Below, in pieces: positions 18,021-27,866 of a DNA stretch of 35,642 nucleotides; within the stretch, counting starts at the first letter, position 1, and the number at the start of each line of letters is the position of its first letter. The stretch is taken from positions 1 to 35,642 of the forward strand of contig JAUCBJ010002012.1 in the NCBI GenBank assembly GCA_032718475.1, read 5' to 3'. Made by a program: the position numbers and the translations under genes. The stretch comes from Nemertoderma westbladi. Taxonomy: Eukaryota; Xenacoelomorpha; Nemertodermatida; Nemertodermatidae. The notes beneath the pieces are model-generated. The model made no database searches and was not told the DNA's origin. It was given only the letters and a program-made list of their open reading frames with translations.

Positions 18021-18225
18021 ATTTTATTAGCCCCTGATTTTTGATTATTGATAGTAACAATGTGTTGGCAAGCTGTATTTTTCGAGGTGTTTGTTATTAT
18101 ACATTTTATTATAAGAAGGGATCTAGGGGTCTTAACCTCGAATGATAAGTTTATTTAACCTCGAAAAATACAGCTTGCCAACACATTGTTACTATCAATA
18201 ATCAAAAATCAGGGGCTAATAAAAT
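18021..18225. repeat. Perfect 67-bp inverted repeat with 71-bp spacer
   Basis: The left arm (18021-18087) and right arm (18159-18225) are exact reverse complements as far as I can read, and can extrude as a hairpin. The left arm is part of the 412-bp repeat unit. The right arm abuts the truncated Cys-rich gene. The spacer is the third, partial unit of the 412-bp repeat. Confidence 0.93.
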
Positions 18226-20148
18226 GGGGCAATGGACGAGACGCCAGGATCCGGTATCAGTTTGTCATTGATCGCCATCCAACCAAACTTGTTAATAGCC
18301 AACAGTGGAGGTGCAGGATCATCAGCAGCTCTCCAAAAAAGAACTTGCAAACGAGCCCGTTTTACATGTTGTACAGCGGCACTCTGTGTGGGGGGAAGGT
18401 TGAATTCAAATCTGACTTCGAAATTCGAGGAAAATATATGTTATTTGGAACTCCTCCAGAGCTCCCTGTGGACGTCTGCAGTAACTCCATAGCTGTTGAG
18501 TGGGAGTCACGAAGACCATTTGGGGTAAATACATTTAGGTCAAAGTTATCAATTAACGCGCTAATTGGTTGATGGTTTTTGTTAAAATAATCCAAAATAT
18601 CGCCAGATGAAAGACCACGTTCTCATGTAAATTTTGCAGCAGACTTTCTGAAACGTAGCACTTCATCATATATATAGTTGGCAATATATCCTAGTGAATG
18701 CAAGAAATCTATAAGTTCCCAGCTTCCAAATAGATAATGAAGCTTTATAACCATCCCAAGTGTTGTTTGGTTATACACTCCACTTATTAGTGCCTGTATA
18801 GACTGCGCCGCCAAGGATACAGGTTTGTACTTTGCATTAGTGCCTGTATAGACTGCACCAAGGATACAGGTTTGTACTGGTTTGTACAGGTTATACTGTA
18901 TATGTGACAGTGTTGTCTATGGAAACATCAACCGTTTCAACCGAAGATATTACATCAGATAATGCATCTTGGATACATATAATGCTAGCACATCCATTTA
19001 CCTTTAGAAATAAGAGCCGGTTTCCATACCATTCTTCCAGCTTTATAGCCAGTTTTGAACGCTCTTTACGAATCGAATGGTCTCATGTTCAGCATCGCCT
19101 TAAATAAAATAGAAATTAATTATTATTAAAAATTAATTATCAAAAATCATTTAGCAGTTTTGCTGGAGACAAGTACTTAAAATAACTTAACAGATTAAAG
19201 TACTTAAAGAAAAAAGTATTAAACATTAAAAAAACAAGCTAGAAAAAAATACCAGCTAGTAAAAAAACACTAGCTTCCGTTAAATATTATTTACCGTTAA
19301 ATATTATTTACCGTTAAATATTATTTACCATTAAATATTATTTACCGTTAAATAAATAGTTATTACACACTCTTTAAAATTAGTTAGTTAGAACTTACCT
19401 GAACCATTATTACGACATGTAGATGTTGAAGCGAATTCGGAATGCAAGATGCGACAGTACACTGAATGCAATTGTACCGATGTCCATAACCTATTTTTGT
19501 TCTGTTCCATTTCCTTTACAACTTCTCTAAACGCAACGTCCTTTTTTACATCTGAAAAGGGTATTGCTTTACGGAGAGCCGTTAAAATGCTTCGTGGGGC
19601 CCGAAATGAACTATGGCAGGATTTATGATATTGGGACACAGAAGTTAGGTCTACGCCTTCCAGGCGAAGTTTGATAGTTTCTGCTAAATTATCACCATGA
19701 GTTGGAATTCGCAAATCACAAACCCGGAGAAATTCTTCCTTAACAACCTTGGTCTTGCACTGAACCACCCTCTCCCAGCGATTAGGATGCCTATCATCTC
19801 TCTTTAGACAAACTTTACCACATATGACACAATCGCGCTCATATTTTATAAGTACATCAGAACGCAATTTTTTTTCACAGGTGGTTCTGGTAATTTCTGT
19901 GAGTTGGAAATGTGTCGTCGTTTTAACTCACGCTCCAAATGTTGATTCGAAGTATATGTAGAAATGCACTGTTTGTGAAAAATAACATTCAGTTCCGAAT
20001 CGTTATTAAGCTTTCGCTGAAGAATCTCATTGAGGTTATCACTTTCACGGGCTACACTAAAAGCTATGATGTTCTTTATGCGAATAGGACCTCCAATGAT
20101 TAGTGTTCCAGATGTTTTTCGGCAAAACAGACACGAATCATCCATCAT
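18216..20148 (-). pseudogene. Cys-rich CxxC/YHxxC gene, spliced, decayed and truncated
   Basis: The start MMDDSCLFCRK at 20148 opens a Cys-rich module (CLFC ... FHKQCISTY). A shift in an A8 run near 19870 leads into a second module (CVICGKVC ... YHKSCHSSF). Exon 1 ends in CAG|GTAAGT at 19399/19398. A 300-nt intron ends TTTAAG at 19099, and exon 2 (from 19098) continues in frame (GSG-DAEHETIRF). Further shifts occur near 19050 and 18410. Later blocks (SLAAQSIQALISG, LHYLFGSWELIDFLHSLGY, SALIDNFDLNVF, GWMAIND) resemble conserved segments of a large, multi-copy family in cnidarians and other invertebrates, which I know only as uncharacterised, probably element-encoded proteins. A 50-bp tandem duplication lies at 18788-18883. 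The frame runs into the inverted repeat arm and stops at 18216, so the true C-terminus is lost. Confidence 0.65.
19099..19398 (-). other. 300-nt GT-AG intron in the Cys-rich gene
   Basis: The donor is CAG|GTAAGTTC (minus strand from 19398) and the acceptor TTCTATTTTATTTAAG (ending 19099). Splicing keeps the frame (GGT TCA G|GC GAT). About 4.5 copies of a 17-bp unit (ACCGTTAAATATTATTT, plus strand) lie inside at about 19277-19355. The intron shows that this copy was not made by simple retroposition of spliced mRNA. Confidence 0.7.
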
Positions 20149-20265
20149 TTAGCGCCGATTAAATAACAGTACATGATGTTGGGATGTTTCACCTTCGATT
20201 GTCCTATTATTATACATATTTCGTCTTTTGAAACGTAAATAGGGTACTAGTTCGTCATGTCGAAA

Positions 20266-20291
20266 CCCCCCCCCCCCCCCCCCCCCCCCCC
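20266..20291. repeat. Poly-C tract, 26 bp
   Basis: An uninterrupted run of C. Similar runs occur at 15358-15376 and 16623-16643, and a G run at 14557-14570. Such tracts are prone to length error in sequencing and to G-quadruplex formation on the other strand. Confidence 0.95.
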
Positions 20292-20414
20292 ATCCAATTG
20301 TTTTCCACGAGCTAAAGTTTCTTACATTTTTATATATTATTTTCTAGAACATAGTCAACATTCTATAATATTTTTTATTCTAGCTTCTATTTATCAAAAT
20401 ACTACCTATTAAAA

Positions 20415-20845
20415 AAAAAACCCAAAATATTTTGTTTACACTTTTTGCATGTTATTCTGGAATATTTTAGAAATTTCAATTTAGCTAAATTCATTTTCAA
20501 CACAACTAAAACTGCTACCAACCATAAAAAACACTAGCTATGTAAAATACAAAACAAGTTACGTAATATTATTTTTTGATTTTATGAATATATGTGACGC
20601 TGTGTGCTGCCATAAAAAATACTAGCTATATCAATTTCAATAAATAAGACTAATCACCAATAAACTGTGTTTATAAACCAAGTTAAATTTCGAGGCGGTA
20701 GGCAATATATAAACGAAGCGGTTAACGAAACGGCATTGATAACGAGCATAGGCGTAGGCCTACATACCGTTAAAAGATTTGCAAAACATTGTTAATCGAA
20801 TCTTTCATATCATAGCTAATTATACTGCAATTACAGTACATTCCA
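20415..20845 (+). repeat. 430-bp dispersed repeat, copy 1
   Basis: This stretch matches 28907-29346 in the same orientation along its whole length, with scattered substitutions and one insertion of about 20 bp in the second copy. Shared segments include ACTGCTACCAACCATAAAAA and AACGAAGCGGTTAACGAAAC. Homology stops at TTACAGTACATTC (20845), where sequence of the adjacent element begins. No coding content or terminal repeats are seen. Confidence 0.9.
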
Positions 20846-20864
20846 AACTACTCTAACGATTTTG

Positions 20865-21932
20865 ATGACATTTTCACGGACATTTGCACACTTCCGGAGA
20901 CGGGCCACCCCCACCAGCAACGCTGGTGTCAACCCCAATAGCACGGTTGTTATCGACGACTCAATGATTGTTTCCAATTTGGATGACATCCTTCCTGGAG
21001 GAACAAGTACACAATCAACGCACGAATCTACTTGGTCAGAGAGGCTGGGGAGTGGTCCAGTTCAAGATGTTTTGCATAGGTCGATGTGGAACGTCTCTTC
21101 ACATGTTACACCCCAATTAGTCGACTCTGGACCGATGAGGAACGATCCATGTCTGCAAGGATCGATGAGGAGAGATCACGTTCCGCCTTGGTCGATGAGG
21201 AAAGATCACGTTCCGCCTGGGTCAATGCGGAACGATCCCATTCCGCCTGGGTCGATGAGGAATGATGACGTTCCACCTGGGTTGGTGAGGAACGATCACA
21301 TTCCACCTGGGTCGGTGAGGAATGATCACGTTCTGCCTGGGTTGATGAGGAACGATCTCGTTTCGCCTGGGTCGATGAGGAAAGATCACGTTCCGCCTGT
21401 GTCGATGAGGAACGATCACGTTCCGCCCGTGTCGATTAGGAACGATCTCGTTTCATCTGGGTCGATGAGGAACGATCATTTTCAGCCTGGGTCGATGAGG
21501 AACGATCACGTTCAGCCTGGGTCGATGAGGAACGATCACGTTTCGCCAGGGTCAATGAGGAAAGATCTCGTTCCGTCTGTGTCGATGAGGAACGATCTCG
21601 TTCCATCTGGGTCGATGAGGTACGATCACGTTCAGCCTGGGTCGATGAGGAACGATCACCTTTCGCCAGGGTCGATGAGGAACGATCACGTTTCGCCGGG
21701 GTCAATGAGGAACGATCCCGTTCCAACAGGGTCGCAGAGGAGCGATCATGTTACCCCTGGGGAAATGAGGAACGTTCCGGTTCCAACTGGGTCGCCGAGG
21801 AACGACCACATTTCACCTGGGTTAGCTGGATCACTATTAAACGTCTCATTTCAACCTGAGTCGACTGTGAATGATTCGGTTCAATTGGGGTTTGAGATGA
21901 CGCACAACGTTGATTCTAATGAATCAGTCTGA
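20865..21932 (+). CDS. N-terminal region with 23 decapeptide repeats
   Basis: The ATG at 20865 opens a basic N-terminus (MTFSRTFAHFRRRATP), then an acidic stretch, and from about residue 90 some 23 copies of a decapeptide of the form SMRNDHVPPG (30 nt each). The frame ends at TGA (21930-21932), and the very same frame continues into the endonuclease. This could be ORF1 of the element, or the N-terminus of a single ORF whose codon mutated to UGA. Nothing like the RRM, PHD or esterase domains known from some CR1 ORF1 proteins is visible. The repeat is positively charged and Pro-rich, so nucleic-acid binding is possible but unproven. The 18 bp before and around the ATG (CTCTAACGATTTTGATGA) also occur at 26814. 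Confidence 0.6.
   Translation: MTFSRTFAHFRRRATPTSNAGVNPNSTVVIDDSMIVSNLDDILPGGTSTQSTHESTWSERLGSGPVQDVLHRSMWNVSSHVTPQLVDSGPMRNDPCLQGSMRRDHVPPWSMRKDHVPPGSMRNDPIPPGSMRNDDVPPGLVRNDHIPPGSVRNDHVLPGLMRNDLVSPGSMRKDHVPPVSMRNDHVPPVSIRNDLVSSGSMRNDHFQPGSMRNDHVQPGSMRNDHVSPGSMRKDLVPSVSMRNDLVPSGSMRYDHVQPGSMRNDHLSPGSMRNDHVSPGSMRNDPVPTGSQRSDHVTPGEMRNVPVPTGSPRNDHISPGLAGSLLNVSFQPESTVNDSVQLGFEMTHNVDSNESV
21127..21830 (+). repeat. 30-bp coding minisatellite, about 23 copies
   Basis: Units follow GGGTCGATGAGGAACGATCA-CGTTCCGCCT with variation. Every unit keeps the 30-bp length, so the frame is preserved throughout. The opposite strand is also open across blocks of the array because no unit contains stop codons in those frames. 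Confidence 0.95.
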
Positions 21933-22637
21933 CCCGCAGGTGTATCATCAATAAGTCTTGACGAGGATGTGCAGTGGTCTGTAGTTAATGGCTTTTCTGT
22001 ATTAAATTTAAATGCTCAATGTGTACGTAATAAACTAAACGAACTAAAAGTTAGAGTGGGAATACAAAAACCGGATATTATTGCAATAACTGAAACTTGG
22101 GTAGATGAAAGTTTTTGTGACGAAGCATTATCCCTGGGGCCCTACCACCTATTTAGATGTGACCGTAATCTATCAGGTGGTGGAGTCGCCCTGTATATCA
22201 AAATGTCTTCTTTCTACTCGGTTAATAAGTTTGATGTCAATTTTGCACATAGTCTTTTTTCGGATTTTGTTTGTGCTGAGATTAATTTGCACAAAGGTCC
22301 AAAGTTTATTGTAACCTGTATTTATAGATCGACCTCGTCCAGTGATGTAAATAATGCCCACTTACATTGTTTAATTGATCATTTGATTGGTTGTACTGAT
22401 ACGAGTAGTGAGTTGCTACTACTCGGAGATTTTAATTTCCGTGAAATTAACTGGCAGACGTTAACTGTATCGTGCAAATCTCGACCGTTTGAACGTGCTT
22501 TTTTAACCTTCTTTTTAGATAGACACCTAACTCAACATGTTTATGAGCCTACCCGGTTTTCTACCGAGGGTACCGATTCAATACTTGATTTATTTTTTCC
22601 AAACCGCATGATGCTATATCTGATGTTCGTGTTCTAA
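21933..22637 (+). pseudogene. APE-type endonuclease domain of CR1/L2-type ORF
   Basis: The same frame as the upstream repeat region continues after the UGA. Motifs of the apurinic-like endonuclease appear in order: LNLNAQCVRNKLNEL, the catalytic Glu in AITETWVDE, GGGVALYIK, VTCIYRST and LLLGDFNFREINW with Asp and Asn. This nuclease nicks the target DNA to prime reverse transcription. The frame fails near 22600. The final SDH motif (GKSDHG) lies in another frame at about 22643-22665. Confidence 0.85.
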
Positions 22638-23485
22638 GCGGTGTGGGTAAATCAGACCATGGTGTAGTTTATGGTCAATTGAAAATACTTTCAGTACCCC
22701 CTGAACCCAGATCATCTCACTTCCGGTATGACAGTGCTGATTATGAGGGCTGGCGTGTCTCATTGAGAGACGTCCCTTGGGGTGAGCGGTTCGCTGAAAA
22801 GTCAACTAATGAAGCATGGAACGACCTGAAATCTGAGCTCTTATCCGGTCAAGGTGTTTTCGTCCCAACCACTAGTAGTAGGGTAAATAGCTATAAGCAA
22901 CCATGGATGACTCATTCAGTGATCACCGCTGTACAACGGAAACAGGTATTCTTTCAGCGGTGGCGCTCATTTCGCACAGAGCGGAACCGTGATCGATATG
23001 TCCGTGCTAGACAGTATGCTGGAAGGGCGTGTTGGAAAGCTAAAAGGGACCATGAGGAACAAATAGCCGAACTTTCCAGCTCGAACCCGAAAGTTTTTTA
23101 GAAATATGTAAATTCCAAAAGGAAAAACAGGTGCCCGTTAGGGCCACTTCGTAGTCAGAACGAAACTGTGAGTTCGGAGTCAGGGATGGCGGAAATCTTC
23201 AGTGAGACATTTGCTGCGGTTTTCTCCAACGATGAGGACATTCCGAGTGGGTATTGCCCGGACACTAGTCACATTGGTGCTAATGTTACTCCATTAGAGA
23301 ATATCGACTTTTCAGTTGATGATGTACTCGAGTCATTGAGCGAGCTTAATCCCTATAAGTCTGCCGGCCCTGACCTTCTTCATAGTAGGGTTATTAGGAA
23401 TTGGCAAGCGTACTTGCCGTTCTGTGTCACAGTATATTTCGACGATCTTTTGACACTGGTGAGGTACCAGACGATTGGCGTATAG
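22610..23485 (+). pseudogene. CR1/L2-type ORF, endonuclease end to RT N-terminus
   Basis: The frame opens before GVGKSDHGVVYG (the endonuclease SDH motif) and runs through the linker typical of these elements to a TAG at 23099-23101. The same frame then continues with SGMAEIFSETFAAVFSND and LNPYKSAGPDLLHSRVI, the conserved segment just before the RT fingers. Near 23400-23430 the coding signal moves to the frame of the RT block. Confidence 0.8.
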
Positions 23486-24729
23486 CAATTATTAATCCTC
23501 TGCTTAAGAAACCCCCGAAACACAATCCTGAGAATTACCGGCCCATCTCCCTCACGTGCATCCTGGCTAAGGTTTGTGAAAAGTTTATCAGAGATGCTAT
23601 GGTTTATCATTTCGAATCAAATGATCTGTTCACAGATTCACAGCATGGTGGTAGGTCCCACCGATCCACGGTTACCCAACTATTGGAAGTACTAGAAGAT
23701 TTCTGTTCCTATGTAGACGATTTACACACTCTTGGCGCCGATGTAGTATATCTTGACCTGCGACGTGCATTTGATACGGTATCACATAAGTTGCTTCTCC
23801 AAAAGTTGAATGCATACGGGATCAAGGGTAACGTGGCTGTGTGGGTCTGCAATTTTCTCACTGACCGTACACAGTGTGTACGTGTAAACGGGGTACTGAG
23901 TGGGTATCGGGTGGTTTCCAGTGGTGTGCCGCAAGGTACGGTGACCGCGCCAATTCTGTTCTTGATCTTTGTGAATGATATTCCGGATATGGTATCGTCG
24001 ATTTGCAAAATCTTTGTTGATGACACCAAAATTTATAGGCCAATCCATAGTTCAGTGGATCTTGATATTCTCCAGACCGATCTAGACTCACTTGTCAATT
24101 GGGCTAGTCGTTGGCATCTCCATTTCAACCCTTCAAAATGTAAGGTGATTCATCTAGGGCGTGAGAATCCTCAGTATTCATACTTATTGAATGGCAACGT
24201 TCTAGAAACTGTTAGTGAAGAAAAAGATCTGGGTGTGACCTTCAGTTCCAACTTATCGTTCTCAACTCATTGTACCACCATCGCTGCCCGAGCGACCCGA
24301 ATTCTCAACCTTGTTAAGCACACGTTTACATTTATGGAACCACGAATGTTTTTAAACCTGTATCGATCCATTATACGTCCCCTTCTTGAGTACGCTACTG
24401 TTGTTTGGTGCCCCTACCAACAGAAAGACATAGAGTTAATAGAACGAGTTCAACATCGTGCTACCAAAATTGTTCCCTCCCTTCAAGATATGACGTACGA
24501 AGAACGCCTCCGATCACTTGGCATACCTACATTGATATACAGACGGATTCGAGCCGATATGATAAATACATACAAGTTTGTTCATAGGATTGATAGGGTC
24601 GACTTAAGTAAATTCTTTGAATTCAAAAACCAACGTCACTCCTACGCTACCCAAAGGGTCGTCTTTAGCGCTATACAAACGGAATACTGCTGGTCACCAT
24701 TTGCCTCATGTCAACAGTTTCGCGACTAG
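23401..24729 (+). pseudogene. CR1/L2-type reverse transcriptase
   Basis: The 442-codon open stretch carries RT motifs: GEVPDDWRIAIINPLLKK, NYRPISLTCILAKVCEKFI, motif A with Asp near residue 119 (YLDLRRAFDTV), motif B GVPQGTVTAPILF, and motif C FVDD near residues 205-208 (about 24013-24024). Most relatives have FADD and GSVLGPLLF, so motifs B and C are slightly variant, but the catalytic Asp pair remains. The thumb and C-terminal region (HLHFNPSKCKVIHLG, RSIIRPLLEYATVVWCP) follow. The true end is shifted out of frame near 24665. Confidence 0.9.
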
Positions 24730-24919
24730 GGTCGTGAATATATGGAATAGGTTAAGTGAAGACATAGTGAATGCGCGTGATATCCTTGGAAATCCGTCCG
24801 TAAATATCTTTAAGAACCGTCTAGACAAGGCCATAGAGGCCATTATGAACATATACAGTGATGTCCCAGTGCGACAAGTAGCCAGTGCGCATTTTACTCT
24901 CCACCGGTACCTTTATTGA
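24650..24919 (+). pseudogene. CR1/L2-type ORF C-terminal end
   Basis: After a frame change near 24665 the sequence continues with LPKGSSLALYKRNTAG, RVVNIWNRLSEDIVNA and IFKNRLDKAI, the conserved C-terminal end of CR1/L2-type proteins. It ends at a stop at 24917-24919. Confidence 0.85.
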
Positions 24920-25351
24920 TTTTACATTGTCCCGTTCCCCCCAACGTTTAAAAATTTAAATTCTTATTTTTAAATCACTGATTTATTTTATTTTATTTTA
25001 CGGGATTTTATTGTATTGTATATCGTATCGTATTTTGAGTGTAATTGTAATTTGCATTTCATCATATTTTCAACTAATAGAGAAATTAATTATCTTTTTG
25101 ATGATGTACACCATTAGGTGTATTTTGAGTGCAATAATAATAATAATTGTACTTATTTTAATTTTTTAAACAGTGGAAAACCTACTGTATAATTGTGTAA
25201 TAATTCTATTTCCCGTGTTTATTATTATTTAGCAACAATCCCGTGTAACACGCAGTAGCGTATTTATAAGTTGATGCCAGGTATAATTGTTTGTTGTATT
25301 TATGTATTTTAACATGTGTGGCGAAATAAACTAAACTAAACTAAACTAAAC
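24920..25351 (+). other. 3' UTR and microsatellite tail of the non-LTR element
   Basis: AT-rich non-coding sequence of about 400 bp ends in GCGAAATAAACTAAACTAAA-type repeats at 25328-25351. The repeating ACTAA tail probably results from template slippage at the start of reverse transcription. Confidence 0.75.
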
Positions 25352-25435
25352 ACAGCGGCTGGATACCGTGATTCTAAGGTCCCTGGTATGTTCCGCTATT
25401 TCGTCCATGACATGTGGGCTCGAAATATAGACATA

Positions 25436-26699
25436 AACGAAAAAACGCCATAGGCGCAATGGTAAAATAACACCAATAACAGCTGGTGTCGTGATGAAAA
25501 ATGGCTTATGTAATGGATTTCTACACAAGGCTTAGTATAAATCGATGAGGTTGCCAAGATTATTGTACTCAGTACACCCATACTGTTTGTTTAGGCCCTA
25601 GGACACTCTGTCAAAGCAAACATTAACTAATTACTCTTCCCAATGCATTCTATGCGAATATCTCACTCTGCTAATGTAAGCTGAATGACTTAAGTACACA
25701 GTGTGTTGGCTACATTAATGCCAACATTATTGCAAAATGTTTTATTGTTGGATTACTCTCTGTCAGTCTCTCCTTCAGAACATTGTATAGGGAATTAACT
25801 TTAGTTTACTCTACTGTGCCATTCAGCTGAATGGATTTGAGCGATTGCCAAGTACAGAGTTGGATCATTCTCTGACCATAGGCAAAGAAAGACATCAAAT
25901 CTTTTTAAGAATATACTTTTTCCATGTTTTTTTTTCTGACCAAAAATTTCAAAAAAATTTTTTCGTAGCCAGTACTGCCAATCGATTCGCCATCAAAAAT
26001 AACAGAAAAAATTTTTTTTGCAAAATTTTAAATTACTGTAAATTTTTGGCGACTGGGGGGGGTCAATTTTTTTCGATCCGCTATAACTCCGGAACGCTTT
26101 GTCCAAATTCGATGGGGTTTTCATTTTTCAACTTAATTCGATGTCCTCTTTCAGCCTATCCATGTTTCGAAACCCCAAACAGCGCCGTTCAAAAATTATT
26201 TTTTTCTAGTTCTAGAATTTTACAAATTTCAAAAAAGTTGCAGTATTTTATAAACGCCTTTACGGAATTCGATAGCGTTTTCGATTTTTATATTAAACGC
26301 AATATCCTGAATCTCACTAGCCTAGTTTCGCGTCACCAATGCCAAGATTTCATACTTTTTGAGGAAAATTTTTCTAGAATAATTTTTATTTAATTACATT
26401 TATAGCGATTTCATATTACTGGTTGCACATGAATTGATGGAGTTTTCAATTTATTAACTAAACACGATATCGCGCATCGCACCAGCGTGATTTCGAAATT
26501 CCAAAACGAGGTCTTCACTAGTTGCAGGTCGATTTTGTTCTAGAATTGAGCAACTAATAATAGATCGAATTTATTAATAATTATTGTTGAAATATGATTG
26601 TATTTTTACATAATTATTAGTTCTATACTAATTCTCGTTGTCTCTATTGTTTAAAATAAAAAGTCGGTGCCTTATCGGGCCGCTAGGCCCGTCACTAGT
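25436..26699 (+). mobile_element. Non-autonomous Helitron-like element, copy A
   Basis: The right end is a hairpin CGGGCC-GCTA-GGCCCG (26676-26691) followed two bases later by CTAG-T (26695-26699), the layout of Helitron 3' termini. An equivalent end lies at 27842-27866. Internal segments (GCCATAGGCGCAATG near 25450, CTCTTCCCAATGCAT near 25636, CAGTGTGTTGGCTACA near 25700) recur in the same order in copy B. The left boundary is not identified; 25436 only marks where homology to copy B becomes clear. No Rep/helicase gene is present. Confidence 0.45.
26100..26560 (+). repeat. Three diverged 165-bp tandem units
   Basis: Starts at about 26105, 26269 and 26434 share AATTCGATGG-GGTTTTC-like openings, a central C/G-rich CA...CC segment and a TTTTCTAGAAT-like end. 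They are diverged (perhaps 50-60 percent identity by eye) but keep a constant 164-165 bp period. Confidence 0.6.
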
Positions 26700-26756
26700 T
26701 AGCAAGTTAGCAAGTCGTTAGACTTGATTACTGTAATTACTGTAAGAAAAAAAAGC

Positions 26757-26799
26757 TACTGACTACTGGCTACTGACTACTGGCTACTGGCTACTGACC
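26757..26799 (+). repeat. CTACTGGCTACTGA microsatellite
   Basis: Six copies of the 7-bp unit CTACTGG/CTACTGA alternate between the two Helitron-like copies. It follows a short GTTAGCAAGTTAGCAAGTCGTTAG run at 26698-26722. Confidence 0.9.
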
Positions 26800-26804
26800 T
26801 AGAG

Positions 26805-27866
26805 CAAAAACGGCTCTAACGATTTTGATGAAATTTTGCATGGACCATGAAAATGGATTTCTAAGGGTACTTGTGAAATCGCGGTTTAAATTGAAACATC
26901 TCAACTTGTTTTATTTCGAAAAATAGCCCCAAAACACTAAAATTGCCATAGGCGCAATGATAAAACACCAGCTGGCACTCATGAAAAATGTATAGAGATA
27001 GCCTGGTAATGCATTCAATAGGAAGGCCAACTAACAAAGAAGTACTTTCTCTGCCAAGTTTTATTATCACTCTACTATACAATCCAGACAGTAAGCAAAC
27101 ATTAATTTGTTTAACTGGCTATTACAGTTTCAGCTGAATAACTCTTCCCAATGCATCCTTGTTGTTAACATGTTAATTAATTGGCGTGCAAGCTAAATGA
27201 CTGTTAGTTAAACAGTGTGTTGGCTACACAGTGTATTGTACTATGCTCTCATCGCATTATTGTTTTATTTTGAAATCTTTGTGCCAACATTAATACTGTG
27301 GAGGCTGTATGCTTATAAGGCTGAATATTTACTCAGCCTCAAAATGATTCTCCATAAGGCTAACATTATTGTTTGAAATATAAAAATCTGTTATAATAAT
27401 AATATAATTGTTATATTTAATTAATATCGTGGTTTACATTGAACAGTGTAAATTGTTAATCGCGGTTTACATTGAAACATCTCAACTTGTTTTATTTATT
27501 ACAAAAATAAGAACGAATTTGTCTTATCACTTCTTGTGCGCGATTGTATTGAATTCATGACAACTGCTGTTATTGTTATTAATCAATTGACACCTCGACT
27601 CCTCTCTGAGACTCCGACTACTCTATCCGATAGAATAAAATAATCATTTCGCTAACTGCTCTCTATCTTCTATAATCACTACAGCTTTTATAATTCATTA
27701 GATGATTACAACATAATAATTATAGTGTGAAGTTGTCTAGAAAAATTTTCGTACACCACCGGGACTACCCTCACACTAATTGATTATCAGACAGAACAAA
27801 AAGCGTTTACTTGATTCGTACTGTCTCCTACGACTTGCTTCACGGGCCGCTAGGCCCGTCTCTAGT
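26805..27866 (+). mobile_element. Non-autonomous Helitron-like element, copy B
   Basis: It ends with ACGGGCC-GCTA-GGCCCGT (27842-27859) and CTCTAG-T (27860-27866). Shared internal blocks with copy A begin near 26945. Its left part contains CTCTAACGATTTTGATGA (26814-26831), a phrase also found at 20851 next to the non-LTR element. No coding capacity is seen. The left boundary is approximate. Confidence 0.42.

Larger units (their letters stand above)
17278..18150. repeat. 412-bp direct tandem repeat, two full copies plus a fragment
   Basis: Copies start with CATTTTATTATAAGAAGGGA at 17278, 17690 and 18102, exactly 412 bp apart. The first two are almost identical (a few substitutions, for example ACTACTCCC against ACTAATCCC). 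The third stops after about 50 bp at the start of an inverted repeat arm. Near identity indicates a recent duplication or possible assembly collapse or expansion. Confidence 0.95.
20846..25351 (+). mobile_element. CR1/L2-type non-LTR retrotransposon
   Basis: The element encodes, in order, a repeat-rich N-terminal region, an APE-type endonuclease and a reverse transcriptase, and ends in a short microsatellite tail (ACTAA repeated, 25328-25351) instead of poly-A, as CR1/L2-type elements do. The 5' boundary is uncertain: a dispersed 430-bp repeat ends at 20845. The coding region has a UGA at 21930-21932, frame changes near 22600, 23400-23430 and 24665, and a TAG at 23099-23101, so it is not functional. 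No target duplication was found. Confidence 0.85.

Noticed and set aside
21106-21726. Minus-strand open frames across the 30-bp minisatellite
   Set aside because: They are open only because each 30-bp unit lacks stops in those frames. The plus-strand frame continues into the endonuclease.
25845-26393. 182-codon plus-strand open frame
   Set aside because: Phe/Asn/Lys-rich low-complexity translation in AT-rich repeat DNA, with no domain or start context.
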